From Bacillota bacterium (lineage in GTDB: Bacteria; Bacillota; Desulfitobacteriia; Desulfitobacteriales; JAJXUE01): a stretch of 34,901 bases of DNA. The translations under genes were made by a program, and so were the position numbers. Numbering within the stretch: position 1 is the stretch's first letter; every line of letters begins with the position of its first letter. Shown piece by piece: positions 1-8,292 of this stretch. Under the pieces are notes generated by a model. That model was not told the origin of the DNA and did no database searches. It was given only the letters and a program-made list of their open reading frames with translations. The stretch lies in NCBI GenBank assembly GCA_021811155.1, contig JAJZPO010000026.1, positions 1-34,901 on the forward strand, in the 5' to 3' direction.

Positions 1-104
1 CAACCAGTAGTGGTGTTGGGCACGCCAAAGATGTACAGGTTTGGCGGGTGTTCATTCGTCGCCTAGAATCTTGAAGCTCTCCATTTTAATGGAGAGTAGT
101 TCAC
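1..104. other. Left-edge intergenic sequence with a stem-loop
   Basis: No gene could be supported here. A perfect 9-bp inverted repeat (CTCTCCATT/AATGGAGAG, 77-96) lies just downstream of ymxH on the minus strand. It is not followed by a T-run, so it is a stem-loop but not a canonical intrinsic terminator. Short open frames run off the left edge on the minus strand but are too short to judge. Confidence 0.5.
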
Positions 105-413
105 TCAATCTCGAAACCCCAGTCCCTTCCCCGCAAAATCGTTGCCGGCCATTGAGTATCTCTTGTCCCTGGATTCTCCCAAGTCGACAATTATTACCTC
201 GCTGCCGATCTTTTTAACTGCTGGCCACGGAATCACCAGATAATCCCGCTCCCCGCCGAACAACCCCCCCAGGTAGCCCCGGTTTGGCAGGATCAAAGAC
301 TCGATCTGGCCGGTTTCAGGTGAAATTACCAGGTCCGTATCCCCCACCGAACCGAGTTTGGCCCCATCCGTCAGGTTGACTATTTCCTTGCCTACCAAGT
401 CACTCATCAGCAT
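105..413 (-). CDS. ymxH: YlmC/YmxH family PRC-barrel sporulation protein
   Basis: This is a 102-residue protein of the YlmC/YmxH family, a small PRC-barrel fold. The N-terminal block SDLVGKEIVNLTDGAKLG, followed by VGDTDLVI and VIPWPAVKKIG, is the recognisable family signature. In Bacillus the ymxH gene follows the M16 peptidase gene mlpA; here dut and a small membrane protein gene lie between them, so the wider context is kept. The family is linked to sporulation by expression and annotation, and no biochemical reaction is known to me. The first ATG has a G-rich ribosome site (AAGGGGG) 8 nt upstream. An ATG two codons later (MSDLVG) matches family N-termini equally well. The gene starts 13 nt after the upstream stop, so both are probably cotranscribed. 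Confidence 0.85.
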   Translation of the reverse strand: MLMSDLVGKEIVNLTDGAKLGSVGDTDLVISPETGQIESLILPNRGYLGGLFGGERDYLVIPWPAVKKIGSEVIIVDLGESRDKRYSMAGNDFAGKGLGFRD

Positions 414-426
414 CCCGCTAACCCCC

Positions 427-750
427 TTAAATCAACCGCTTCTTAATGAACTTCTGCAACCTGATCAAGTAGGGTTGGACAAAAGCCAACAAGACCGACA
501 ATACCGCCAGCGGATCCAACCCGAACCCCCAAGCCTTGATTCTCTCCGGCAATTCCAGATTAATAAAGGAAGTAAATAGGCCCAGCGCCAGGTAAATTCC
601 TCCTGCTATCCCCACCAATTGTACCAGTGCCCTGGAAAAGGGAGATGAAACAGGTTCGATGCTGCGCCGCATGTTCCAGAAAGCCCTTTCTTTGACCGCA
701 AAATATCCCAATAGCACAAACGCCGGCAACACCAGCCAGGAACCGGTCAT
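427..750 (-). CDS. Small hydrophobic membrane protein of unknown function
   Basis: I do not recognise this 107-residue protein. It has about three hydrophobic stretches: residues 4-19 (WLVLPAFVLLGYFAV), about 41-64 (LVQLVGIAGGIYLALGLF) and about 79-97 (DPLAVLSVLLAFVQPYLI). Short basic segments lie between and after them, including the tail RLQKFIKKRLI, so it is probably an integral membrane protein with its C-terminus inside. The ATG has a strong ribosome site (GAGGAGGGG, about 6 nt spacing), which supports real translation. It lies directly upstream of ymxH with a 13-nt gap, so a sporulation-related role is possible by association only. A strong hairpin terminator separates it from dut, so it probably has its own promoter. 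Confidence 0.65.
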   Translation of the reverse strand: MTGSWLVLPAFVLLGYFAVKERAFWNMRRSIEPVSSPFSRALVQLVGIAGGIYLALGLFTSFINLELPERIKAWGFGLDPLAVLSVLLAFVQPYLIRLQKFIKKRLI

Positions 751-769
751 CCCAATCCCCTCCTCTAAA

Positions 770-799
770 TACCTATGCCAGCCGTACCCTTGCTATGCA
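770..799 (-). promoter_or_regulatory. Weak candidate sporulation-type promoter
   Basis: Upstream of the small membrane gene, minus strand, TGCATA is followed after 16 nt by CATAGGTA. This loosely resembles forespore (sigmaF/sigmaG) promoters, whose -10 element is CAT-rich. The match is imperfect. The idea rests partly on the sporulation annotation of ymxH downstream. Confidence 0.2.
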
Positions 800-838
800 A
801 AGGGAGAATGCGGCAAAAAGCGGAAAGGAAAACATTAA

Positions 839-870
839 GGGCTGTTGGCGCTTGCTTGCGCCAACAGCCC
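839..870 (-). terminator. Intrinsic terminator after dut
   Basis: A perfect 13-bp stem (GGGCTGTTGGCGC / GCGCCAACAGCCC) with a 6-nt loop is followed on the minus strand by a moderately T-rich stretch (TTAATGTTTTCC). A second hairpin (GATCCG...CGGATC, about 876-901) sits between it and the dut stop. Together they probably end the pnp/ylxY/dacF/mlpA/dut transcripts. Confidence 0.8.
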
Positions 871-906
871 TGCAGTGATCCGGGTCGCCAAGGTCACGGA
901 TCAGGC

Positions 907-1356
907 TTAAGATCCGGTGGAGCCGAAAGCCCCGGCACCCCGCTCCGTGTCAGGCAGTTCATCCATCTCAATCAAACTGGCTTGAGCGATTTTGTTAAAT
1001 ACCAGCTGGGCGACGCGGTCACCCCGCCTGACCAGGAATGTCTCCTGGCCCAGATTGATCAGGATGACTTTTATTTCTCCCCGGTAATCTGCATCAATGG
1101 TACCTGGGCTGTTCAAGCATGTGATGCCGTGCTTCAAAGCCAGCCCGCTGCGAGGCCTTACTTGCCCCTCGTAGCCAGGCGGAATGCCCAGCCGCAGTCC
1201 GGTAGGAATCAGGCTTGTCTTTCCGGGCGCGATTTCCACCGCCTGATCAACCGCAGCCAGCAGATCCATGCCTGCCGCCATAGCAGACATGTAGCCTGGC
1301 AACGGCAAATCACTGCAGAGATTTACTGCTTCAACCCTAATCTTTTCTGTCACCAA
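907..1356 (-). CDS. dut: Deoxyuridine 5'-triphosphate nucleotidohydrolase (dUTPase)
   Basis: This cytosolic trimeric enzyme hydrolyses dUTP to dUMP and pyrophosphate, which keeps uracil out of DNA and feeds dTMP synthesis. The usual trimeric motifs are visible in order: AAGMDLLAA (motif 1), [12 protein letters not shown] (2), [16 protein letters not shown] (3, with the catalytic Asp), [10 protein letters not shown] (4) and [11 protein letters not shown] (5, the mobile P-loop-like tail). Motif 5 normally reads RGxGGFGSTG, so one Gly is Ala here. Length (149 aa) is typical. The start is GTG, with a ribosome site (AGGGGGATAG) that overlaps the stop of the upstream M16 peptidase gene. Placement after mlpA suggests cotranscription with it. 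Confidence 0.95.
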   Translation of the reverse strand: MVTEKIRVEAVNLCSDLPLPGYMSAMAAGMDLLAAVDQAVEIAPGKTSLIPTGLRLGIPPGYEGQVRPRSGLALKHGITCLNSPGTIDADYRGEIKVILINLGQETFLVRRGDRVAQLVFNKIAQASLIEMDELPDTERGAGAFGSTGS

Positions 1357-1364
1357 CTATCCCC

Positions 1365-2630
1365 CTATAAACCGGACCGGTTCACCAGCTGCGCAAAATC
1401 TACCCCCAGGGATCCGGGCCCGATGGTGGTCAGAGTCAGATATTTAGGGTCCAGCATCCGCTCAGCCAATTCTTTGACGTCCTGGACCTTGACCTGATTT
1501 ATCTTGTCCACCACTTCGTCCAGGGAAATTATCCGGTCAAAACACAATTCAGTTTTTCCCAGCCTGCTCATCCTGCTGCTGACACTCTCCAGACTCAGGT
1601 ACAGGCTGCCCTTAATTTGCGCCTTGGTCCTTTCCAATTCCTGTCCGGTGATTCCTTCTGATTTAAGTTTGGCCAGCTCGGCCAAAATGCAGTCAATTAC
1701 TTCCTGGCTGTTGGCTGGACTGGTCCCGGCATAAATTGCAAACAGGCCGCTGTCTACAAAAGTGGAGTGATATGAATAGACCGAATAGGCCATGCCCCGT
1801 TCTTCCCTGATTTCCTGGAACAAGCGGGAACTCAGTCCCCCGCCAAGTACGTTGTTCAGTACATGCAGGGGGTAGATGCTGGGATCATCCTGAGCCAAAC
1901 CAGGTACACCCATGACTATCTGTGTCTGTTCCGTTTCCTTGCTAATGTGTTTACTTACAGGATAGACCTTGGGCTTGCTGTCCACCACCCTTTTGCCGCT
2001 GCCTCCAAAAGCGCCAAAAACCGATCCCAGTCTGTCACAGGCCCGACGGTGATTGATCTTGCCGGCAACAGCCACAACCAGGTTTTGCGGGGTGTAATTG
2101 CGTTCCAGGAAATCTAAGACCTTGTCTCGGCTCATCCCTTCAATACTTTCGCAGGTGCCGAGAATGGGTTGTCCCAAAGGATGATCCTGCCAGATTGTCT
2201 GAGTAAAAACATCATGAATCAGCTCATCAGGAGAGTCCTCATACATCTTTATTTCTTCAATGACAACTTTTTTTTCTTTCTCAATTTCCTTTGGCTCAAA
2301 CCTGGAATTAAAATACATATCACTCAGAACATCTACCGCCAACTCAAAGTCTTCATCCAGGATTTTGGCATAATAACAGGTATATTCCTTGGTGGTGAAG
2401 GCGTTAAGTTGTCCCCCTACCGCCTCCAAAGTTTCTGCGAGTTCCTTGGCGCTGCGCTTCTTGGTACCTTTGAACAGCATGTGCTCAATAAAGTGGCTGA
2501 TTCCCCGGTTTTCTTCACTTTCATCCCGGGTACCGGCGCCAATCCACAAACCTATGGCCACAGACCTGACATGTGGTATTTCCTCAGTAACGATCCGCAC
2601 CCCGTTGGGAAGAGTTTCCATTCTGTACAC
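1365..2630 (-). CDS. mlpA: M16 family zinc metallopeptidase (MlpA/YmxG-like)
   Basis: This is an M16B-type processing peptidase homologue of about 421 residues, close to the Bacillus MlpA length. The inverted zinc motif HxxEH appears as HFIEH near residue 47, with the downstream glutamate in the VVIEEIKMYED segment about 75 residues later. The second M16 half, containing GLSSRLFQEIREERGMAYSVYS, supports a full two-domain subunit. The ORF track opens 10 codons earlier, but I chose the internal GTG at 2630. It has AGAGGTGAG just upstream, and MYRMETLPNGVRIV aligns with family N-termini. The natural substrate of the family is poorly defined. It lies between dacF (74 nt) and dut (8 nt). Confidence 0.9.
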   Translation of the reverse strand: MYRMETLPNGVRIVTEEIPHVRSVAIGLWIGAGTRDESEENRGISHFIEHMLFKGTKKRSAKELAETLEAVGGQLNAFTTKEYTCYYAKILDEDFELAVDVLSDMYFNSRFEPKEIEKEKKVVIEEIKMYEDSPDELIHDVFTQTIWQDHPLGQPILGTCESIEGMSRDKVLDFLERNYTPQNLVVAVAGKINHRRACDRLGSVFGAFGGSGKRVVDSKPKVYPVSKHISKETEQTQIVMGVPGLAQDDPSIYPLHVLNNVLGGGLSSRLFQEIREERGMAYSVYSYHSTFVDSGLFAIYAGTSPANSQEVIDCILAELAKLKSEGITGQELERTKAQIKGSLYLSLESVSSRMSRLGKTELCFDRIISLDEVVDKINQVKVQDVKELAERMLDPKYLTLTTIGPGSLGVDFAQLVNRSGL

Positions 2631-2704
2631 AAGGCTCACCTCTCTGCTGTCACCATCCATTGGTATTTCGCCCCGGGCAAGAAAATTCCTCTTTAAGAGA
2701 TAGA

Positions 2705-3943
2705 TTATGGCAAAATTAGTTTGGCATCACTCACAAACCGGTTAAACAAACCCTTGCGTTTTATAGCATGACCGGAGTAAAGCGGAGCTTGCCCCAACAT
2801 CTTGCCCTTAAGCCAAAACTGAATCTCTCCCAAGCTTTCTCCGGCGCGTACCGGTGCAGTGTGTGGCCGGGACCAGACCACTTTTCGTTCGACCTTCTCC
2901 AAATCCCCAGGCGCTGCCAGGAATTCTACTGCTTCGCCCATGATAGCCGGCACTTCCGTCGCAGCCCCATCAAGCACTGGAAACTTAGCCGCTTCATCCC
3001 CAGCCGCACCCAATTTGACAGGTTGAAAATGGTTGAAGCCGTATTCCAGCAGCTTCATCGAGTCTGTGAACCTCCCCGGACTATTCAATACCACTGCAAT
3101 CAATTGGCGGCCGTTTTTGGTGGCAGAGGAGACCAGGCATTTGCCTGCAGCATTGGTCGTACCGGTTTTTACCCCGTCCGCAAATTCATACATCCATAAT
3201 AGTTTATTTGTGTTGCGCACCGGTAAAGCAGATTGGGGTTCAACAAATTCTATCTCGGCTTCCTTGGTGCGAGTTATTTCTGCAAATCTGGGCAGACGCA
3301 TTCCATACCGCGCCATTAAAGCAAGATCATAGGCTGTGGAAAAATGGTTTGAGTTTGGCAAACCGTTGGTGTTGGTAAAATGGGTGTTATAAGCCCCCAA
3401 GGTTTTGGCTTTTGCGTTCATCATCTTAACAAACATCTCTTCCGAACCGGCGATATGTTCCGCAATAGCAACGCAGGCATCATTGCCCGATTTGATCATG
3501 GCCCCTTCAATCAAGTTGCCTAATGTCAGTCTTTCACCCGGGTCAAGGTAGATGCTGGCTTGTCCTACCCGGCCGGCTTTGTCGCTCACCGTTACAATAT
3601 CAGCGACATTGCCGTACTCCAATGCCAGAATTGTGGTCATGATTTTTGTGGTGCTGGCCGGCGGTCTCTTTTTATCCGCTTGTTTGTCAAACAACAGCTG
3701 ACCGGTCTCAGCGTCAATCAGGACTGCTGCATCGGCAGTCAGCCTGATTCCGCCTGCTGTATTCTGGGCTTTTACGCTGCCGCCGGTTGTCTTGCTCTTT
3801 TTGGCCGGCCGGGTTTGTTTGGCCTGTCCCTTGTGCTTGGCCGTCTGAGCAGGTTTAGAGTTTTGAGCCCCTACCCCGGGAGCAGCTGTGCCGAAAATCA
3901 AACCTGCGGCAACAATACCCGGCAAAATATATTGCTTAAACAT
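2705..3943 (-). CDS. dacF: D-alanyl-D-alanine carboxypeptidase, S11 family (DacF-like PBP)
   Basis: This is a low-molecular-weight penicillin-binding protein that trims the terminal D-Ala from peptidoglycan stem peptides outside the cell. A signal peptide occupies about residues 1-26 (hydrophobic VAAGLIFG, ending near GVGA). A basic, low-complexity linker follows, rich in Lys/Gln/Thr (about 28-62). The catalytic serine motif SxxK is STTK at 97-100, SxN is SGN at 152-154 and KTG is at 259-261. A C-terminal beta-rich PBP5-type domain follows, with an amphipathic tail (GLFNRFVSDAKLIL) that may anchor to the membrane. The ATG is preceded by GGGGTGAAGTA. The dacF name is by sporulation-like context; a dacA/dacB-type vegetative role cannot be excluded. 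Confidence 0.92.
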   Translation of the reverse strand: MFKQYILPGIVAAGLIFGTAAPGVGAQNSKPAQTAKHKGQAKQTRPAKKSKTTGGSVKAQNTAGGIRLTADAAVLIDAETGQLLFDKQADKKRPPASTTKIMTTILALEYGNVADIVTVSDKAGRVGQASIYLDPGERLTLGNLIEGAMIKSGNDACVAIAEHIAGSEEMFVKMMNAKAKTLGAYNTHFTNTNGLPNSNHFSTAYDLALMARYGMRLPRFAEITRTKEAEIEFVEPQSALPVRNTNKLLWMYEFADGVKTGTTNAAGKCLVSSATKNGRQLIAVVLNSPGRFTDSMKLLEYGFNHFQPVKLGAAGDEAAKFPVLDGAATEVPAIMGEAVEFLAAPGDLEKVERKVVWSRPHTAPVRAGESLGEIQFWLKGKMLGQAPLYSGHAIKRKGLFNRFVSDAKLILP

Positions 3944-4005
3944 TACTTCACCCCGTCAAAGACAATCATTACTTATTATTGCCTGGGGCGAAGTAAATAC
4001 CCTGT

Positions 4006-4749
4006 TTAATTTTTCCTGCTGTCCATAAGTTCTGCAATAGTTACTAAACGGAAGCCTTCTTGCTTTAGTTTGCCGATAATCAGCGGCAGGGCTTTTACGG
4101 TATTGCCCTTTGGGTGCATGAGCACGATGGCGCCGCGTTTGTCGGGTTTCACGCCCATCTTCGCAGTTGGATTGACTACTCTCTGGAAGATTAATTCTGC
4201 ACTGCTGTCCGCCTTCCAGTCTATGGTATCCAAAGTCCACAAAATAGTCGTGTATCCCAGTTCGGATGCGGCCCTGACTGTGGTCGATCCCTTTTCTCCG
4301 TACGGCGGGGCGTAAAACCCTGTTTTACGGCCTGTTATCCCCTCCAGCACCTGCTCTGTGCGCAGGATTTCCCGTTTGTTCTCGTCCAGGGAAATACGGT
4401 CCGGATGGAGATGGGAATAGGCATGATTCTCTACCAGATGCCCTTCGCTGTCCATGCGTTTGACTAAGTCCGGATTATTCTTTGCCCAACGTCCGCTGAC
4501 AAAGAAGGTAACCTTGACGTTTTCTTGCTTGAAAATCTCCAGCATGGCCGGGATATTTTCTTCACCCCAGTCCACATTTACGGTCAATGCCATAACCTTC
4601 TGATTGGTTTCGACCTGGGACACGGGCCCTGGCGACACAACCGGAAGTGAGCTGAAAATCCTGTGAGTGCCAAGCATGAGACCAAGAGCTATCAACAAGC
4701 CTACAATGATCAGCCCAAGCCTGGAGGGCTTCACGACGTAAACACGCAT
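4006..4749 (-). CDS. ylxY: YlxY-like polysaccharide deacetylase family protein
   Basis: This is an NodB-homology (CE4) domain protein with an N-terminal membrane anchor (LGLIIVGLLIALGLML), about 247 residues, probably facing the outside or the intermembrane space of the spore. The CE4 order is kept: HAYSHLHP (metal-binding motif 2), FYAPPYGEKG (motif 3), WTLDTIDWK (motif 4) and IVLMHP (motif 5). Motif 1, normally TFDDG, reads VNVDWGEE, and the motif 3 Arg is Ala. From memory, Bacillus YlxY has the same kind of change, so activity is doubtful. Position after pnp matches ylxY. I chose the internal ATG (MRVYVV) because AAAGGAG lies 9 nt upstream; the longer track start has no ribosome site. Confidence 0.85.
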   Translation of the reverse strand: MRVYVVKPSRLGLIIVGLLIALGLMLGTHRIFSSLPVVSPGPVSQVETNQKVMALTVNVDWGEENIPAMLEIFKQENVKVTFFVSGRWAKNNPDLVKRMDSEGHLVENHAYSHLHPDRISLDENKREILRTEQVLEGITGRKTGFYAPPYGEKGSTTVRAASELGYTTILWTLDTIDWKADSSAELIFQRVVNPTAKMGVKPDKRGAIVLMHPKGNTVKALPLIIGKLKQEGFRLVTIAELMDSRKN

Positions 4750-4852
4750 TAACCCAAGCTCCTTTACCGCAAAGTTTCTTATCACCAAAATCTATGCGGC
4801 AAAAGACTGGGGCATTCCAGGTACGCTTACAGGTACCCAATGGCAAAAAGAA

Positions 4853-4880
4853 GGACAGCCTTCCAAGCGAAAAACTGTCC
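4853..4880 (-). terminator. Probable intrinsic terminator after pnp
   Basis: On the minus strand GGACAG pairs with CTGTCC across a 16-nt loop, followed by TTCTTTTTG. It lies about 55 nt after the pnp stop and before ylxY. Partial read-through or a separate ylxY promoter is then needed; I found no convincing promoter in the 186-nt gap. Confidence 0.6.
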
Positions 4881-4935
4881 AACTTAGCGTGGCATAACAT
4901 TTTCTGACCCAAGCGCTAATTTCCTAACCCGCGTC

Positions 4936-7107
4936 TCAGACTTCGGACTTCGGACCTCCGACCTCGGCCTTAGTCTGTCTTGCCTCACGCAAAACTTCTT
5001 TGCGTGAAAGGTTGAGACGCCCCTGTTTATCGATACCGGTGGCTTTTACGGTAATGGGATCGCCAACCTTGACTATGTCCTCAACTTTTTCGACACGTTC
5101 CAGGGCCAGCTGGGAAATGTGAACCAAGCCTTCCTTACCTGGAAGCCCTAAAACCCCAGGGATCACCTCTACAAAGGCGCCAAAATCCATCACCCTGGTT
5201 ACTTTGCCATCATAAGTCTTGCCAACTTCGATGTCCTGGGTAATCCCTTCAATGATTTTCAAGGCTCGCTTGCCGGCTTCACCGTCGATGGCGGCGATAT
5301 ACACCCGTCCATCATCTTCGATGTCGATTTTAACCCCTGTTTCATCGATAATCTTCTTGATGGTTTTGCCCCCGGGTCCGATTACATCCCTGATTTTGTC
5401 AGGATGGACCGTAGTAGTAATCATCCTCGGCGCATAGGGCGACAATTCAGCGCGAGGCTTGTCAATGGCCTCAAGCATCTTGCCCAGGATAAACATCCTT
5501 GCTTCGTGCGCCTGGTTCAGGGCCTTCCCCAGAATTTCCCGCGAAACTCCGCTAATTTTGATATCCATTTGCAGAGCGGTAATTCCCGCTGCGGTACCGG
5601 CTACTTTAAAGTCCATATCGCCCAGGTGATCTTCCATGCCCTGGATGTCTGTCAAAACAGCGACGTTGTCCCCTTCTTTAATGAGCCCCATGGCTGCGCC
5701 AGCCACAGGCGCCTTTATCGGTACACCCGCATCCATCAAGGACAAGGTGCTGCCGCAAACGCTTGCCATAGATGTGGATCCGTTCGACTCCAAGACCTCG
5801 GACACCAGCCGGATGGTATAAGGAAATTCTTCTGCGGCCGGAATCATTGGCTCCAAGGCCCTCTCAGCCAGGGCGCCGTGGCCAATTTCCCGCCGGCCCG
5901 GGCCGCGCATTGGCCTGGTCTCTCCCACGCTGTAAGGTGGGAAATTATAGTGGTGCATATAGCGTTTCGATTCTTCCACACCGAGTCCGTCCAGAATTTG
6001 TTCATCCCCGATAGCTCCCAGAGTGCAGACGTTTAACACCTGGGTCTGGCCCCTGGTAAACAACCCTGTACCGTGGGTTCTGGGCAGCACACCGACCTCA
6101 CAGCTAATTTTGCGCACTTCAGTGAGCGCCCGGCCATCAGGTCTGATGCCATGAACCGTGATCAACTCCCGGACGATTTCCTTGAGGATGTTGTCCAGCA
6201 CCGCGGCAATTGCCTTGGTACCCTCCGGATAGGTTTCAAAGAAATGCGCCAGGGTTTCTGTCTTCACCCTGTCAATATCCTCTTCCCTGGCCAGTTTGTC
6301 GGGGTTTTGTACGGCTTTACGCATATTTTCCGCAGCAAACTCCCGCACAGCCTGGTCAATTTCTTCCGGAACCTTAAACAGTTTGACTTCCCGTTTGGGT
6401 TTAGCCAAACCCTTCGCCTCTGCAGCAGCGCGATATTGTTCGATAAACTCCACTATGCGGACAATTTCCTTATGGCCAAACATAATGGCTTCCAGCATTA
6501 CAGCTTCCGGAACCTCTTTGGCCCCGGCTTCTACCATCATTACAGCATCCTTGGTACCGGCAACAGTCAGATGCATCTGGCTTTTTTCAGCCTGTGCCAA
6601 AGTGGGGTTGATCACAAATTCGTTGTCCACCAGACCGACGATCACAGCGGCAATGGGCCCGTTAAAAGGAATATCGGAAATTGTCAAGGCGGCGGAAGCG
6701 CCGTTAATAGCCGTCACATCAGGGGGACTGTCCTGATCCACAGACTGGACTGTGGCAATCACCTGGACATCATTGCGAAAACCTTTGGGGAACAATGGCC
6801 GAATAGGGCGGTCGATCAGCCGGCCGGAAAGAATGGCTTTTTCACTGGGACGTCCTTCCCGCTTGATGAAACCGCCGGGAATTTTGCCGACGGCGTAAAG
6901 TCTTTCCTCATAATCTACCGTCAAAGGAAAAAAATCGATTCCCTCTCTCGGTTCAGCCGATGCTGTCGCGGTTACCATTACCACCGTATCTCCATACCTG
7001 ACAAAAGCAGCCCCGCCGGCCTGCTTTGCCAGTCTACCGGATTGAATGGTCATGGTCCGACCACCGAGCTCCAGTGACATTTCCAAGATGTTGTTGTCCT
7101 GCACCAA
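4936..7107 (-). CDS. pnp: Polyribonucleotide nucleotidyltransferase (PNPase)
   Basis: PNPase degrades RNA 3' to 5' by phosphorolysis, releasing nucleoside diphosphates, and acts as a trimer in the cytosol. The 723-residue protein shows the full layout: first RNase PH domain (about 1-140, with [32 protein letters not shown]), an alpha-helical linker, second RNase PH domain (about 315-540, with [15 protein letters not shown] and [15 protein letters not shown]), a KH domain with [11 protein letters not shown], and an S1 domain ([20 protein letters not shown]). The start is GTG after AAGGAGGTTCTATTTG. The last nine residues (EVGGPKSEV) come from a repeat-like array and are probably not ancestral. 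It follows a terminator-bounded lipoprotein gene, so it should have its own promoter, which I could not pin down. Confidence 0.97.
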   Translation of the reverse strand: MVQDNNILEMSLELGGRTMTIQSGRLAKQAGGAAFVRYGDTVVMVTATASAEPREGIDFFPLTVDYEERLYAVGKIPGGFIKREGRPSEKAILSGRLIDRPIRPLFPKGFRNDVQVIATVQSVDQDSPPDVTAINGASAALTISDIPFNGPIAAVIVGLVDNEFVINPTLAQAEKSQMHLTVAGTKDAVMMVEAGAKEVPEAVMLEAIMFGHKEIVRIVEFIEQYRAAAEAKGLAKPKREVKLFKVPEEIDQAVREFAAENMRKAVQNPDKLAREEDIDRVKTETLAHFFETYPEGTKAIAAVLDNILKEIVRELITVHGIRPDGRALTEVRKISCEVGVLPRTHGTGLFTRGQTQVLNVCTLGAIGDEQILDGLGVEESKRYMHHYNFPPYSVGETRPMRGPGRREIGHGALAERALEPMIPAAEEFPYTIRLVSEVLESNGSTSMASVCGSTLSLMDAGVPIKAPVAGAAMGLIKEGDNVAVLTDIQGMEDHLGDMDFKVAGTAAGITALQMDIKISGVSREILGKALNQAHEARMFILGKMLEAIDKPRAELSPYAPRMITTTVHPDKIRDVIGPGGKTIKKIIDETGVKIDIEDDGRVYIAAIDGEAGKRALKIIEGITQDIEVGKTYDGKVTRVMDFGAFVEVIPGVLGLPGKEGLVHISQLALERVEKVEDIVKVGDPITVKATGIDKQGRLNLSRKEVLREARQTKAEVGGPKSEV
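4938..4967. repeat. Heptamer-type repeat encoding the pnp C-terminus
   Basis: The sequence reads as degenerate 7-bp units (CGGACTT/CGGACCT/CGACCTCGG). It overlaps the last codons of pnp and supplies the residues [10 protein letters not shown] closely similar array lies at 29951-29978 directly after uppS. Confidence 0.6.
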
Positions 7108-7256
7108 ATAGAACCTCCTTAGTTCTTTTCCATCTCATCTTATTCTAAACTCTTTTGACTTCGACATATTGGTATTATTTCCTTCCTTTCGGAAAAAAAA
7201 TCCTCCTCTTGATCGCAGCCCCTAAACTGTTCAGACACATCTCTATCCAACACAAA

Positions 7257-7278
7257 AAGGGAGCCATTTAGCTCCCTT
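7257..7278 (-). terminator. Intrinsic terminator after the lipoprotein gene
   Basis: A perfect 8-bp stem AAGGGAGC / GCTCCCTT with a 6-nt loop is followed by TTTTTGTG on the minus strand. It lies about 38 nt after the lipoprotein stop and separates this gene from pnp. Confidence 0.9.
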
Positions 7279-7315
7279 GACAGACGGCACGACAAAGCTC
7301 CACGCAGTGATGTAT

Positions 7316-8119
7316 TTAGCCTGGTGACAACAGGTTCTCTATATTCTGTTTCCCTTGGGGCAGCTTGTATGTAACATTGTTGAAGGTCAGGTATTCAGAG
7401 TAAACCAACAAGGTGTACTTTTTGTTGCTAACGGTAAAGTTGATGGTCAGCGGGTCAGCGGCATCCTGCGGCAGTACAGTTGAGTGCAGCTCAATCGAAC
7501 GAATCGACCTCAGGATTGCGTTGCGGGCAGGAGTCTGATCGGTTTCTTCCGCAAAGATCCCGCCTTTTACCGTAACCTTGCTGGCTTTAAACAGGTATCC
7601 AAGCATGCTCTCCTGATATGTCCGGGGCGGCATCCATTTCTCCAGGCTCTTCCAGACCTCGCCTTTTTCCATATAGTAGTGGCGTACGTTGTTGCTGCCG
7701 GCGCCAAAACGAAGTTCGTCATAAATGTCAAGCTGCAGGTCTTTGTCTTCCAGCTTAATCTGGTAGGCAGGGAAAGCAGCGCTGCCCACTACCTGGGCCA
7801 GCTCATTGTTTTCCTTCAGTTCACCGGCATCCCCCAGATACTTGACCAGCCCTTTGCGTTTGGCTTCGTCCAGGACCAGTGTCTGACCGGTATCCTGGGC
7901 TATAAGTTTGACACTCTTCGAGTTCAGCAATGCTTGCTCCAAATCTTTTAGAGAAAATTCCTGTGACTGGTTCTGGGCTGTAGTCTGACCCGTGGTGTTG
8001 GCGACCGCGGGCGCTGCGGGCTCCTGCCCTCGCTTGGTCAGCTTGTCCAGGATGTTGGTGCATCCTCCGGTTAACAGTACGGTTAGGGCTAAGGCTAGAA
8101 CAAAGACACGAAACTTCAG
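7316..8119 (-). CDS. Putative secreted lipoprotein of unknown function
   Basis: I do not recognise the family. The N-terminus has a basic start (KFR), a hydrophobic core (VFVLALALTVLL) and a lipobox LTGGC, so the mature protein should be lipidated on Cys and held outside the membrane. A Gln/Thr/Ala-rich linker follows. The rest (about 215 residues) is mixed alpha/beta without cysteines or obvious catalytic motifs. The track start (TTG, 8185) falls inside a promoter and has no ribosome site. The best ribosome site (AAAGGAGGGGG) points to a CTG start at 8119, giving 267 residues with a normal lipoprotein signal. A CTG start is unusual and is my inference. The gene is monocistronic, with its own promoter and terminator. 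Confidence 0.75.
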   Translation of the reverse strand: MKFRVFVLALALTVLLTGGCTNILDKLTKRGQEPAAPAVANTTGQTTAQNQSQEFSLKDLEQALLNSKSVKLIAQDTGQTLVLDEAKRKGLVKYLGDAGELKENNELAQVVGSAAFPAYQIKLEDKDLQLDIYDELRFGAGSNNVRHYYMEKGEVWKSLEKWMPPRTYQESMLGYLFKASKVTVKGGIFAEETDQTPARNAILRSIRSIELHSTVLPQDAADPLTINFTVSNKKYTLLVYSEYLTFNNVTYKLPQGKQNIENLLSPG

Positions 8120-8163
8120 GGCTACCCCCTCCTTTTGGTAATTATTTCCAATCCTAATTACCA

Positions 8164-8192
8164 ATTTTAAAGGGGTATGTGTCAAATGTCAA
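8164..8192 (-). promoter_or_regulatory. sigmaA-type promoter of the lipoprotein gene
   Basis: On the minus strand a perfect -35 TTGACA (8192-8187) is followed after exactly 17 nt by a -10 TAAAAT (8169-8164, 5 of 6 matches). The predicted transcript starts near 8157, about 20 nt before the AAAGGAGGGGG ribosome site. Confidence 0.85.
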
Positions 8193-8217
8193 TATTTCCC
8201 AGTAAAAAATCCGAAAA

Positions 8218-8250
8218 AAGTGGCATCCCCGCAAAACCGGGCTGCCACTT
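8218..8250 (-). terminator. Intrinsic terminator after rpsO
   Basis: On the minus strand AAGTGGCAgCCC pairs with GGGaTGCCACTT around a short loop, followed by a run of six T. It lies about 42 nt after the rpsO stop and immediately before the lipoprotein promoter. Confidence 0.9.
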
Positions 8251-8292
8251 GTTCATGTCTGACGGTTTTTCGGTTGTAAAACGCCTGGGCGT

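Noticed and set aside
751-906. Possible tRNA or small RNA gene after dut
   Set aside because: The strong base pairing is explained by two terminator-type hairpins; no cloverleaf or T-loop sequence is visible.
775-1497. Plus-strand ORF of 240 aa over dut
   Set aside because: Runs through the dut terminator hairpin and antisense to dUTPase motifs; no family features.
4562-4912. Minus-strand ORF of 116 aa between pnp and ylxY
   Set aside because: Out of frame with ylxY, spans the pnp terminator hairpin and lacks a ribosome site; it is a shadow ORF.
6073-7077. Plus-strand ORF of 334 aa opposite pnp
   Set aside because: Antisense to the conserved PNPase RNase PH domains, with no recognisable motif and no promoter; a codon-bias shadow.
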